A stretch of DNA of 64,000 nt, taken from assembly GCF_008932115.1 (NCBI RefSeq), contig NZ_CP044543.1, forward strand, positions 1,736,001 through 1,800,000, given 5' to 3'. Below the pieces are notes generated by a model, which was not told the DNA's origin, did no database searches, and worked only from the letters and a program-made list of their open reading frames with translations. Each line of letters starts with the position of its first letter. Within the stretch, counting starts at the first letter, position 1. The position numbers and the translations under genes are program-made. Positions 9,487 through 17,999 of this stretch are shown here, one piece after another. Source of the DNA: Bradyrhizobium betae (GTDB taxonomy: Bacteria; Pseudomonadota; Alphaproteobacteria; Rhizobiales; Xanthobacteraceae).

Positions 9487-10123
9487 GATTCCGGCAACGC
9501 GTATTCCATCAACTCTTGGCGTGCTGCTGGCCGGCGGCCTTGCACGTCGCATGGGCGGCGGCGACAAGCCGATGCGCACCATTGACGGTCGCACCATTCT
9601 GGAGCGCGTCATCGCGCGCCTGTCGCCCCAGTGCAGTGGATTGATCCTCAACGCCAATGGCGATCCCGCGCGTTTCGCCGCGTTCGGTTTGCAGGTCATC
9701 GCCGACGACGTGCCAGGCTTTCCCGGCCCGCTCGCCGGCATCCTCGCCGCCCTCGACTGGACTGCGGCGAACCGACCCGAGATCGAATGGGTACTCAGCG
9801 CGGCCGGCGACTGCCCTTTCCTGCCGCGCGACCTCGTCGCGCGCCTGCATGAAGCACGGGAACGCGAGAATGCGCAGCTTGCGGTCGCCGCATCCGGTGA
9901 CCAGACGCATCCGGTGATCGGGCTGTGGCGCGTAGATTTGCGCGAGCAGCTCCGCCATGCGCTGGTGGTCGAGGACGTCCGCAAGATCGACCGTTGGACC
10001 GCGCGCTACCCGCTCGCGACGGTGACGTGGCCGACCGAGCCGCTCGACCCGTTCTTCAATGCCAATACGGTCGAGGATATCGCCGAGGCTGAACGACTGG
10101 CTGCGCTGGACGCAGCATCTTGA
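9467..10123 (+). CDS. mobA: Molybdenum cofactor guanylyltransferase MobA
   Basis: 218-aa nucleotidyltransferase that attaches GMP to Moco to form the MGD cofactor needed by formate dehydrogenase. The N-terminus has the signature [19 protein letters not shown], followed by [14 protein letters not shown] with metal-binding Asp and the C-terminal [10 protein letters not shown] typical of MobA. The start lies inside fdhD, so the proteins are translationally linked. Confidence 0.93.
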   Translation: MKVVTTRIPATRIPSTLGVLLAGGLARRMGGGDKPMRTIDGRTILERVIARLSPQCSGLILNANGDPARFAAFGLQVIADDVPGFPGPLAGILAALDWTAANRPEIEWVLSAAGDCPFLPRDLVARLHEARERENAQLAVAASGDQTHPVIGLWRVDLREQLRHALVVEDVRKIDRWTARYPLATVTWPTEPLDPFFNANTVEDIAEAERLAALDAAS

Positions 10124-10129
10124 TCAAGC

Positions 10130-11260
10130 TCAAGCCGCCAGCGGCTCCGCCCATGCATCGTAGCCGTAGACCCAGCTTGTATCGGTCCGCTCCTTCAGCC
10201 AGATATTGGCGCGCGAGGTTTCCTGCACGCGCGTAGTGCGCTCCTTGCGTGTCGCCTCGAAGCGGCGGAACGCATCTGCGACGCCGTCACGGTCGACACC
10301 GTGGAGGCAGCGCGACAGCACCGCGGCATCCTCGATCGCCATCGCCGCGCCCTGCGCCATGTAGGGCGTCATGGGATGGCAGGCATCGCCGAGCAGCGTC
10401 ACCCTGCCGTCAGCCCAGCGCGCCAGCGCGTCGCGGTCCATGATCGCCCATTTGTGCACGTCGGGACACGCCGCCAGCACTTTGCCGACCTGCGGATGAA
10501 AGCCTTCGAACGAGGCCCGCAGATCCCGCACGTCGCCCTTTGCCGACCATGACTCGATGCGGAAGTCCGGCTCGGGCTGGCTGGTGACGAGATAGACTTC
10601 GCTGCGATCCGGCTTGACGTAATAGATCACGATGTGGCGGTCCTCGCCCCACCATTTGGTGCAGTCGTCGATCCGCTCTCCCCCGAGCAGCGCGGCCGGA
10701 TAGGTGGTGCGATAGGCGATGCGCCCGGTGAACCTGACCGGCGCGGTGTCGAACAGGATGTCGCGCACGACTGAATGCACACCGTCCGCGCCGACCACAG
10801 CATCGGCAACAGCACCGGTGCCGTCGGCAAAGCTCAGCCGGACGGCATCGCCGGTCTCGTCGAGACCGACCAGCTTGTGGTCGAGCTTCACGCACGCATC
10901 CGGCACGGCACTCGCCAATGCCGCGTGGAGATCGCCGCGATGAGCGAGCAGATAGGGCGCACCGAACTTCTCCTCCGCGCTCTCGCCAAAAATCATGTCG
11001 AACTTGATGTCGCCGCTGCGCCAGTCGCGGTTGTTCCAGGAGCGCGGATAGAACGCGTGCGCGCGCATCCGCGCCTCCAGCCCGAGCGCGCGCAACACCT
11101 TCATGGCGTTGCAGCCGATCTGGATGCCGGCGCCGATGCGGGCGAACCGGGAGGCTTGCTCGTAGACCATCACCTCAACGCCGACACGCCGGAGGGCGGC
11201 GGCGGTCGCCAGACCCCCCATGCCGGCACCAATGATCGCAACCGAAAGCGGCCTTGCCAT
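10130..11260 (-). CDS. FAD-dependent aromatic monooxygenase, NicC (6-hydroxynicotinate 3-monooxygenase)-like
   Basis: 376-aa flavin monooxygenase of the salicylate/6-hydroxynicotinate hydroxylase group. It shows the dinucleotide-binding GAGMGGLATAAAL near the N-terminus, the DG motif VGADGVHSVVRD, and the FAD-ribityl motif LLGDACHPMTPYMAQGA near residue 290. KWWGEDRHIVIYYV and the C-terminal WVYGYDAW resemble NicC, as I remember that family. Such enzymes hydroxylate and often decarboxylate aromatic or heteroaromatic acids using NADH and O2. It is a single gene interrupting the cofactor locus; substrate assignment is tentative. The stop is 6 bp past the end of mobA on the other strand. Confidence 0.75.
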   Translation of the reverse strand: MARPLSVAIIGAGMGGLATAAALRRVGVEVMVYEQASRFARIGAGIQIGCNAMKVLRALGLEARMRAHAFYPRSWNNRDWRSGDIKFDMIFGESAEEKFGAPYLLAHRGDLHAALASAVPDACVKLDHKLVGLDETGDAVRLSFADGTGAVADAVVGADGVHSVVRDILFDTAPVRFTGRIAYRTTYPAALLGGERIDDCTKWWGEDRHIVIYYVKPDRSEVYLVTSQPEPDFRIESWSAKGDVRDLRASFEGFHPQVGKVLAACPDVHKWAIMDRDALARWADGRVTLLGDACHPMTPYMAQGAAMAIEDAAVLSRCLHGVDRDGVADAFRRFEATRKERTTRVQETSRANIWLKERTDTSWVYGYDAWAEPLAA

Positions 11261-11312
11261 CGCGTTCCCACCCCATTTTCCGCGCGGCTTGAATGCCGCG
11301 TCGTCGTCTATT

Positions 11313-13274
11313 CTATGCGGGCCGGAAACCCGCTCGCTCCAGTGCCGTACGCGTCTCGTCCGAACCGAGTGCCTCGAGAAACGCCTGCACCGCCGGCCGC
11401 TGCTTGCGTGCCGTTACCAGAGCGAAATCATAATGCTCCTCCGCGAACGGAATGAAGCCGAGGCCGACCGCATGGGCGACGGGCGCAATGGTCATGCCCC
11501 AGTCGGCGCGATGCTGCGCGACGGCCGCGGCAACCGCGTTGTGCGAACGCGGCTGGTTCCAGTAACCTTCCGGGCGCGCATCGCCGAGCAGCCGGTCGAT
11601 CAGGATGCGCGTGCCGGCGCCCTGGTTACGGTTGACCATGATGCAGGCGGGATCCGCGAGCGCGGCGGCGACCGCTTCCTTCGCGCCAAGCCCCTCAAAA
11701 CGCTTGTCGCCTTTGCGGAAGACGATCCCCTGCATCCGCCGCCAGCCCGGGACGAGCTCGAGACCGTCGACGAGGTAGGGCGTGTTGTAGGTCTCGCTCT
11801 TGTCGTCGAACAGATGGATCGGTGCGAGGTCGCATTCGCCGCGCTTGGCCGCCGCAAGTCCGCCGAGGCTGCCGACCGCGATCGAGCGCACGGAGAGGCC
11901 AACATGCGCGAGCTGCGCGGTGACGAGATCAAGGCCGGTGCAGTGACTGCCGACGATGACGAGATCTGGCACCCGCACATGCGGCGTGAACAGCGTCACC
12001 TCGGTTGCGGTCCCGGCCGGCATCTGGTCGGCCATCGCATCGATGCGCAGAAAGCCGTCGGCCTGCGCGAAGGAGGTGATCGCGCCGGACCCTTTGCCGG
12101 AGGGATAGGCGATCAGGCCGTCCTTGCCCTCGACCAGCGAGACCATGACGAACTCGGTGCGGCCGAGCTCGGAAGAAATGCGCACCGGCACTGTCACGTT
12201 CGCCCTGGCATCGGAGCGCGCCGGCAGTCCGGCCATCCTGCGCAGCACCGGCACGATCATGTCGTGGAAGGTGAACATCGCCGAGGTCGGAAAGCCCGGC
12301 AGGATCACCACCGGCTTGCCGTCGCACACCGCAAGGCACAGCGGCTTGCCGGGCTTGAGCGCAACGCCGTGCGCGATGATGCCGGGCTGCCCGAGCCGGC
12401 CGATGATGCGATGAGACAGGTCGCCGGCGCCTTTCGAGGTGCCGCCTGACAGCACCAGCATGTCCGCGCCCGACAATGCACGCCGCATGGCGGCTTCGAG
12501 CTTTGCTTCATCGTCGGGAATGGCGCCGACGAAGATTGCCTCGCCGCCGTTCTCGTCGATGGCCGCTGCGACGATCGCGCCGTTGGTGTCGTAGATCGCG
12601 GCCGGTGCAAGCGCCTCGCCCGGTTGGACCAATTCGTCGCCGGTGGAGATCACGGCGACCCGCGGCTTGCGCGCGACATTCACCTCGGCAATGCCGCAGG
12701 CCGCCAGCATGCCGATCTCGCGCGAGCCGATGACCGTGCCGGCGCGCAGCAGCGCCTCGCCGCGCGCGATGTCGGAGCCTGCATAGGAGACGAACTGCCC
12801 GGGAGACGCGGCGCGACGAACGTCGATCGCATCCGGACCGGCCGGCTGGGTGTGCTCGACCATGACCACGGCATCCGCGCCGCGCGGCAGCGGGCCGCCG
12901 GTCGCAATCGGCGTTGCGGTTCCTGCCACGACTTGCAGCGTGGGGGTGATGCCGCAGTGGATGGTCTCACCGTTCACTGCGAGATGCACCGGCGTGCCTT
13001 CGCCGGCCGCGGCAAGATCGGCCGAGCGGACGGCAAAACCGTCGACATTGGAGCGGTCGAACGGGGGCACGTCGATCGGCGCCGTGATGTCTTCGGCGAG
13101 CGCCGCGCCGAGTGCATCAGCCAGCTTGCGCGCTTCGCTCGGGATCGCGCGCGGGAACAGCGCCGCCTCAAACCGCGCCAATGCATCTTCGCGCGAGAGG
13201 ATCTTGAGGAATTGCTCCTGCTCGAGCGCGCTGCTGTCTGGCGTTTGCGAGGTCGTCGTCATGCCGGAACCCAT
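11313..13274 (-). CDS. MoeA fused to a periplasmic-binding-protein-like domain
   Basis: 653-aa fusion. Residues about 20-430 are MoeA-like (FDRSNVDGFAVRSADL, ISTGDELVQPGE, LSGGTSKGAGDLS, VVILPGFPTSAMFTFHDM). Residues about 440-650 are a soluble PBP-like domain (NRNQGAGTRILIDRLL, then YDFALVTARKQRPAV). The second domain has no signal peptide and should be cytoplasmic, so it probably senses or delivers a small ligand such as molybdate, tungstate or a pterin (inference). It is of the same type as the C-terminal part of the regulator at 15661. The start follows the neighbour's stop by one base; an inner ATG at 13262 is an alternative. Confidence 0.85.
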   Translation of the reverse strand: MGSGMTTTSQTPDSSALEQEQFLKILSREDALARFEAALFPRAIPSEARKLADALGAALAEDITAPIDVPPFDRSNVDGFAVRSADLAAAGEGTPVHLAVNGETIHCGITPTLQVVAGTATPIATGGPLPRGADAVVMVEHTQPAGPDAIDVRRAASPGQFVSYAGSDIARGEALLRAGTVIGSREIGMLAACGIAEVNVARKPRVAVISTGDELVQPGEALAPAAIYDTNGAIVAAAIDENGGEAIFVGAIPDDEAKLEAAMRRALSGADMLVLSGGTSKGAGDLSHRIIGRLGQPGIIAHGVALKPGKPLCLAVCDGKPVVILPGFPTSAMFTFHDMIVPVLRRMAGLPARSDARANVTVPVRISSELGRTEFVMVSLVEGKDGLIAYPSGKGSGAITSFAQADGFLRIDAMADQMPAGTATEVTLFTPHVRVPDLVIVGSHCTGLDLVTAQLAHVGLSVRSIAVGSLGGLAAAKRGECDLAPIHLFDDKSETYNTPYLVDGLELVPGWRRMQGIVFRKGDKRFEGLGAKEAVAAALADPACIMVNRNQGAGTRILIDRLLGDARPEGYWNQPRSHNAVAAAVAQHRADWGMTIAPVAHAVGLGFIPFAEEHYDFALVTARKQRPAVQAFLEALGSDETRTALERAGFRPA

Positions 13275-13275
13275 A

Positions 13276-14382
13276 TCATTCCCGCATCAGATAAGCATCG
13301 ACCGGCGCGCCCGCCGCAAATCCCTCCTCGTTGGCGGGAATGAGCAGCCATGCATCCGCACGGGCGATCGCCTGGAGCGACCATTCGCCGACGGCAAGCG
13401 GCAGCCATGCCCGATGTTCCCTGACCAATAGAGCGATCTCGGCGATGCCGACGCTGGAGGCGATTTTTCGCGCAAGCGGCAGGGTCGTGTGTCGGCGCGG
13501 CTGCCGTGCCGACACACGATCGACGAGCGGAAGCACGAGCGCAAACCAGGCCGCGAGCGCATGATCCGGCGAGCCGGGCAACGCGACGGCGGGAACTTCT
13601 CCGATCCGCGCCACAGCGGCGGTGCGTCCGGGCAGGAGCGCAAGGCCATGGGCGAGCACGGCGCCGTGCTGCGCCAGCGCGGCGACAGCATTGTCCCGGC
13701 GGCCGACGCCACTGCCGCCGATCGTCACGACGAGATCGCAGGCGGAATCGCCGAGCGCCGCCGCGATCGATGCCGCGTCGCGCGCGGGGGCTTCGCGCAT
13801 CTGCACCTCCAGCCCTGCGGCGCGCGCGGTCTCCGCAATCAGGTGCATGGTCGGCGTCGCACCGGGCACGTTGACGATGCGCAGCCGGGGGCGCCGCACG
13901 CTCAGCTTTTCGACACCGGCCACACGTGCGAGCAATAGAGCGGCCGGACTGATCGGATGCCCCTCTGCCGCGGCGAGCGTCCCTTCGCCGATATCACTGC
14001 CCGCGCGCCTGACGCCCTGCCCAGGCACGCCCTCCGCCAGCACCTGCACGAGCGGCCCCGATGCATCGACCGCGTCGGCATCAAGGACACAATCACATCC
14101 GACAGGCATGGCATCGCCGGCCTCGACCCATGCCGGGGCCTCCACCAGCGGCAGCGGCGAATAGGAGGACGCGCCGACGAGATCGGTGGCGCGCAATGCC
14201 CAGCCATCGGCGGCGGCAATGTCACGAGGCGGACAGGCCGCCATCAGTGGCGCGCCTGCAGCGATGCAGCCGATGGCCCCGGCCAGCGAGAGCTGCATCG
14301 GCGCGACCGGTTCAATGTCTCGCAGCAACGCGGCAAGTGCTGCGTCGAGCGGCGTGAGCGAGGGCGGCAGGCGCTGGATCAT
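13276..14382 (-). CDS. MoeA-like molybdopterin-binding protein (third paralogue)
   Basis: About 368 aa, with MoeA architecture but divergent: IAAADGWALRATDL, ELV-free middle part, TIGGSGVGRRDNAV as the MPT-binding segment, and AVALPGSPDHALAAW. Several positions that are acidic in catalytic MoeA look changed, so it may bind MPT or metal without full activity. The start is uncertain (14382 or 14403; no strong ribosome site). The next gene begins one base after its stop, so it shares an operon with the MoeA-PBP fusion and probably with the TupA-like gene upstream. Confidence 0.75.
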   Translation of the reverse strand: MIQRLPPSLTPLDAALAALLRDIEPVAPMQLSLAGAIGCIAAGAPLMAACPPRDIAAADGWALRATDLVGASSYSPLPLVEAPAWVEAGDAMPVGCDCVLDADAVDASGPLVQVLAEGVPGQGVRRAGSDIGEGTLAAAEGHPISPAALLLARVAGVEKLSVRRPRLRIVNVPGATPTMHLIAETARAAGLEVQMREAPARDAASIAAALGDSACDLVVTIGGSGVGRRDNAVAALAQHGAVLAHGLALLPGRTAAVARIGEVPAVALPGSPDHALAAWFALVLPLVDRVSARQPRRHTTLPLARKIASSVGIAEIALLVREHRAWLPLAVGEWSLQAIARADAWLLIPANEEGFAAGAPVDAYLMRE

Positions 14383-14434
14383 GCGCCATGATGGACCATG
14401 CATCGCCTGGTTTGGCAACCACGGGTGGCCGAGA

Positions 14435-15268
14435 TCAGCCGCCGGACTTGCCCGCGTTGGGGAAGAACAATTGCTGTCCATCGACCTTGTAGCCGGCGAT
14501 CGCCGCCTGCCCCTCCCGCGAGATCAGCCAGTCGACGAAGCGTTGCCCCAGTTCCTTCTTCACGTTTGGAAACTTCTCGGGACTGACCAGCATCACGCCG
14601 TACTGGTTGAGCAGCCGCTTGTCGCCTTCGACGACGATGTCGAGATCGCCACGCTCCCTGAAGGCGATCCAGCTGCCGCGGTCGGACAGCACGTAGGCAT
14701 TCGCCGTGCGCGCCGCTTCGAGCGCCGCGGCCATGCCCTGCGAGGCCTCGCGATACCAGGCCCCCTTGGCCGCGGCGATGTCGATGCCGGCGACGATCCA
14801 GAGCGCGAGCTCCGCAGCATGGGTGGCCGAGCGATCACCGCGAGTCACGAACGGCGCGCCCCTGGCCTCGATCGCCTTCAGGGCGGTCGCGATGTCCTTG
14901 CCCTTCACACCTGCAGGATCGCTCTTCGGTCCGATCAGCACATAGTCGTTGTACATCACGTCGAGGCGCTTCACGCCGAAACCTTCGGCGACGAATTTCT
15001 CCTCCTGCGGCCGCGCGTGGGTCAGCACGACATCGGCTTCACCCTTGCGCGCCCCGTCAAGCACCTCGTCGGCGCGCCGCGCGATCACCTTCACATCGAT
15101 GCCGGTGTTGTCGCGAAAGATCGGCAGGAGATGATCGAGCAGACCGGACTCCTGCGTCGATGTGGTCGACGCCAGGACGATCGCGCGGTCCTGTGCGGAC
15201 GACGCGACAACGCCGGCGGCGAGGCCGCAGAGAAGCGCCAATGCAACGGGCAGGCGGCGAACGGCCAT
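14435..15268 (-). CDS. tupA: TupA-like tungstate (molybdate) periplasmic binding protein
   Basis: 277-aa secreted protein with signal peptide MAVRRLPVALALLCGLAAG...ASS. The mature part has LASTTSTQESGLLDHLLP, TGIDVKV, GEADVVLTHARP, VTRGDRSATHAAELALW, WYREASQGM and YVLSDRGSWIAF. This is the motif series of TupA, the binding subunit of the high-affinity tungstate ABC importer, rather than of ModA. No tupB permease or tupC ATPase is adjacent in the window. Together with an FDH1-like enzyme it hints that tungsten is the preferred metal. It is divergent from the HTH regulator at 15661. Confidence 0.8.
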   Translation of the reverse strand: MAVRRLPVALALLCGLAAGVVASSAQDRAIVLASTTSTQESGLLDHLLPIFRDNTGIDVKVIARRADEVLDGARKGEADVVLTHARPQEEKFVAEGFGVKRLDVMYNDYVLIGPKSDPAGVKGKDIATALKAIEARGAPFVTRGDRSATHAAELALWIVAGIDIAAAKGAWYREASQGMAAALEAARTANAYVLSDRGSWIAFRERGDLDIVVEGDKRLLNQYGVMLVSPEKFPNVKKELGQRFVDWLISREGQAAIAGYKVDGQQLFFPNAGKSGG

Positions 15269-15325
15269 GTGCGGGTTCCCTTGAATCCGGCACGATCATG
15301 ATGATCGATTACGCCGCACTCATGA

Positions 15326-15347
15326 CGCGCTGCCAGCTGGCAGCGCG
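15326..15347. promoter_or_regulatory. 22-bp perfect palindrome upstream of tupA-like gene
   Basis: The sequence cgcgctgccagctggcagcgcg reads identically on both strands. It lies 58 bp upstream of the TupA-like start in the region shared with the divergent regulator. A gapless dyad of this length is a strong candidate operator. A second, 12-bp palindrome (cgatcgcgatcg) is at 15472-15483 in the same 392-bp region. Neither resembles the ModE box I know. No gene was found between 15269 and 15660. Confidence 0.5.
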
Positions 15348-15660
15348 ATGAAAACAACAAGAGATAGAGTGGAAACCGAACCACCACCAACAGCAGGGTT
15401 CGCGGGGCGTCCCGCGCATCGCGTGGTGATGCCGCATTCGGGAAAGTTCGGCAACGCATCGGCGCTCATATCGATCGCGATCGCAAGGCTCGCACCATTG
15501 GAGCGCCGCAGATTGTAAACCCAATGCGAAATCGCTGGTCAGCATGTGTTGCAAAGCAGCGAGATGATCGGGCATGGTTCGCGCGGACCGAAATGGAAAT
15601 GCAGAATTCCACCTGCGACGAACGTCCAAAAAGAAGCAAGAATTTGCATAGGAATGCAGG

Positions 15661-16554
15661 ATGGAATTCCTGACGACAAGTGAAGCGGCTGACTATCTCC
15701 GGCTGGGCGAACGCAAGCTCTACGAACTCGTGACCACCGGTGCGATTCCGTGCACCAAGGTGACCGGAAAGTGGCTGTTTCCAAGGCACGAACTCGATCT
15801 CTGGGTACTGTCGGGACTGGCGCGTCCCGCCGGCATGCTGACCGCGGAGCCGCCGCCGGTGGTGGGCGGCAGCCAGGACGAGCTGCTGGATTGGAGCCTG
15901 CGCGAATCCGGCTCGGGCCTGGGATCGATGAGCGAAGGCAGCGCGCGCGGGCTCGAGCGCCTGCAGCACGACGAGGTGATGGCGGTCGCGGTGCACTTCC
16001 ACAGCCTCGACGCCGACGGCAATCTTGCCTCCGACGCCAGTGCGACGGCGCTGCGTGACGCGCCGGACCTGCATGACGCGGTGCTGGTCGCGTTCGTGCG
16101 CCGTGAGCAGGGCCTGGTGCTGCCGCCGGGCAATCCCAAACGGCTGCGCGGCCTCGCCGACGTGCTCGCGCTCGGCGCGCGGATGGCGATGCGGCAACAG
16201 GGTACGGGCGCGCAGATGCTGCTCGACGTGCTGCTGAAGCGCGCCGACGCCTCGACGCGCGATCTGCGCCGGATCGAGACACCGGCCCTCACCGGACCGG
16301 ATCTCGCCGAAGTGGTCCGCGCCGGACAAGCCGATTGCGGCGTGGCGACGCGCGCGGCAGCGCGCTCGGCCGGGCTCGATTTCGTGCCGCTGGTCTGGGA
16401 GAATCTGGACCTCGCGATGCGGCAGCGCAGCTATTTCCGCCCCGCCATGCAGGCCCTGATCCGATTCCTCAGCGAACGGCGGCTGCGGCAGCGCGCCGAG
16501 GAGCTGACCGGCTACGATCCCTCGCCGGCGGGACAGATCCGCTTCGCGGCCTGA
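15661..16554 (+). CDS. HTH regulator with periplasmic-binding-like effector domain
   Basis: 297 aa. Residues 1-50 form an excisionase/MerR-like winged helix (FLTTSEAADYLRLGERKLYELV, then GKWLFPRHELDLWV). Residues about 95-290 are a PBP-like domain with RQQGTGAQMLLDVLLKRA and PAMQALIRFLSERRLRQRAEELTGYD. This pairing is typical of cytoplasmic metal-oxyanion or cofactor responsive regulators. The effector domain corresponds to the C-terminal half of the MoeA fusion at 11313, so the ligand is probably shared. ATAGGAATGCAGG precedes the ATG. Divergent from tupA; it likely controls tupA and perhaps its own gene. Confidence 0.82.
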   Translation: MEFLTTSEAADYLRLGERKLYELVTTGAIPCTKVTGKWLFPRHELDLWVLSGLARPAGMLTAEPPPVVGGSQDELLDWSLRESGSGLGSMSEGSARGLERLQHDEVMAVAVHFHSLDADGNLASDASATALRDAPDLHDAVLVAFVRREQGLVLPPGNPKRLRGLADVLALGARMAMRQQGTGAQMLLDVLLKRADASTRDLRRIETPALTGPDLAEVVRAGQADCGVATRAAARSAGLDFVPLVWENLDLAMRQRSYFRPAMQALIRFLSERRLRQRAEELTGYDPSPAGQIRFAA

Positions 16555-16658
16555 CATTGACGCCCACCCCTCAATAGTTGCAAAAGAAACCAATTCAGCC
16601 GGGCCGTACCCGGGGACAAGCAACTTCGGCCAACGAGCCGGATCAGGGGAGGACACGC

Positions 16659-17888
16659 GTGAATCCAGCGAGATTTGGACTGCCGGTCGCGGCTGGCTTT
16701 GTCGCGACGGCTTTGGCGGCAGCGCTGCTGCCTGATACCGCGATGGCGCAGGTTTCCGACGACATCGTCAAGATCGGCGTGCTCACTGACATGAACGGCC
16801 CCGCCTCCGCGCCGACCGGCCAGGGTTCGGTGACGGCGGCGCAGATGGCGATCGACGATTTCGGCGGCACCGTGCTCGGCAAGCCGATCAGCATTGTGGT
16901 CGGCGACCACCAGCTCAAGGCCGACATCGGCGCCTCGCTCGCGCGGCGCTGGTACGACGTCGAGCAGGTCGATCTGATCGTCGACGTGCCGGTCTCCGCA
17001 GTCGGGCTCGCGGTGCAGAACATCGCCAACGAGAAGAAGCGGCTGTTCATCACCCACTCGACCGGCACCGCGGATTTCCACGGCAAGTTCTGCTCGCCCT
17101 ACGCGATGCAGTGGGTGTTCGACACCCGCGCGCTCGCGGTCGGCACTGCGGACGCGGTCGTCAAGCGCGGCGGCGACAGCTGGTTCTTCATCACCGACGA
17201 TTATGCCTTCGGCCATTCCTTGGAGCGCGACGCCTCCACCGTCATCACCGCCAATGGCGGCAAGGTGCTGGGATCGGTGAAGCCGCCGCTGGCAACGCCG
17301 GACCTGTCCTCCTTCGTGCTGCAGGCGCAGGCCTCCAAGGCCAAGATCATCGGCATTGCGGCGGGTCCCCCCAACAACATGAACGAGATCAAGACCGGCT
17401 CGGAGTTCGGCGTGTTCAAGGGCGGCCAGCAGATGGCGGCGCTGCTGGCGCTGATCACCGACATCCACGGCCTCGGCCTGCAGGCCGCGCAAGGCCTGTT
17501 GCTGACGACGTCGTTCTATTGGGACATGGACGACAAGACCCGCGCATGGTCGAAGCGCTATTTCGCCAAGATGAACAAGATGCCTTCGATGTGGCAGGCC
17601 GGCGTCTACTCCAGCGTGATCCACTATCTCAACGCCATCAAGGATGCCGGCACCGACGATCCGCTCAAGGTTGCCGCCGCCATGCGCGCAAAACCGGTCG
17701 AGGATTTCTTCGCCCGCAACGGCCGCTTACGCGACGACAATCTGATGGTGCACGACCTCTGGCTGGTGCAGGTGAAGACGCCGGAGGAGAGCAAATATCC
17801 GTGGGACTATTACAAGATCCTCACGACCATTTCCGGCGACAAGGCGTTCGGGCCGCCGGACCCGGCGTGTGCGATGGTGAAGAAGTGA
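16659..17888 (+). CDS. ABC transporter substrate-binding protein, branched-chain amino acid type
   Basis: 409-aa LivK-like (Peripla_BP_6) protein that would capture an amino acid or organic acid in the periplasm. GTG was chosen as start because GGGGAGG precedes it and it begins the signal peptide NPARFGLPVAAGFVATALAA...AMAQ; a longer ATG reading from 16578 lacks such a leader start. Core: DDIVKIGVLTDMNGPASAPTG, then GDSWFFITDDYAFGHSLE. No permease or ATPase is next to it, so it is an orphan binding protein. The end is marked by a repeat and a hairpin shared with a convergent gene. Confidence 0.88.
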   Translation: MNPARFGLPVAAGFVATALAAALLPDTAMAQVSDDIVKIGVLTDMNGPASAPTGQGSVTAAQMAIDDFGGTVLGKPISIVVGDHQLKADIGASLARRWYDVEQVDLIVDVPVSAVGLAVQNIANEKKRLFITHSTGTADFHGKFCSPYAMQWVFDTRALAVGTADAVVKRGGDSWFFITDDYAFGHSLERDASTVITANGGKVLGSVKPPLATPDLSSFVLQAQASKAKIIGIAAGPPNNMNEIKTGSEFGVFKGGQQMAALLALITDIHGLGLQAAQGLLLTTSFYWDMDDKTRAWSKRYFAKMNKMPSMWQAGVYSSVIHYLNAIKDAGTDDPLKVAAAMRAKPVEDFFARNGRLRDDNLMVHDLWLVQVKTPEESKYPWDYYKILTTISGDKAFGPPDPACAMVKK

Positions 17889-17898
17889 CGGTGTAGCG

Positions 17899-17978
17899 GT
17901 CATTCCGGGATGGTCCGAAGGACCAGACCCGGAATCTCGAGATTCCGGGTTCGCGTCTTCGACGCGCCCCGGAATGAC
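17899..17978. repeat. REP-like palindromic element
   Basis: Outer arms gtcattccggg (17899-17909) and cccggaatgac (17968-17978) flank an inner perfect 22-bp palindrome cccggaatctcgagattccggg at 17928-17949. Bradyrhizobium chromosomes carry many such cattccggg elements between genes. This one fills the gap between two convergent genes. Confidence 0.8.
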
Positions 17979-17999
17979 GATCGCTTTGAGCGATCGTCA
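17975..17999. terminator. Hairpin between convergent genes
   Basis: tgacgatcgct - ttg - agcgatcgtca forms an 11-bp perfect stem with a 3-base loop and overlaps the stop codon of the TAXI gene. It lacks a long T run, so termination is plausible rather than proven. Confidence 0.45.

Noticed and set aside
11220..12449. 409-codon plus-strand frame over the MoeA-PBP gene
   Set aside because: Antisense shadow with no recognisable domain.
15269..15660. ModE box or Moco riboswitch before the tupA-like gene
   Set aside because: The palindromes do not match the TATA-rich ModE pattern, and no conserved Moco aptamer could be recognised by eye.
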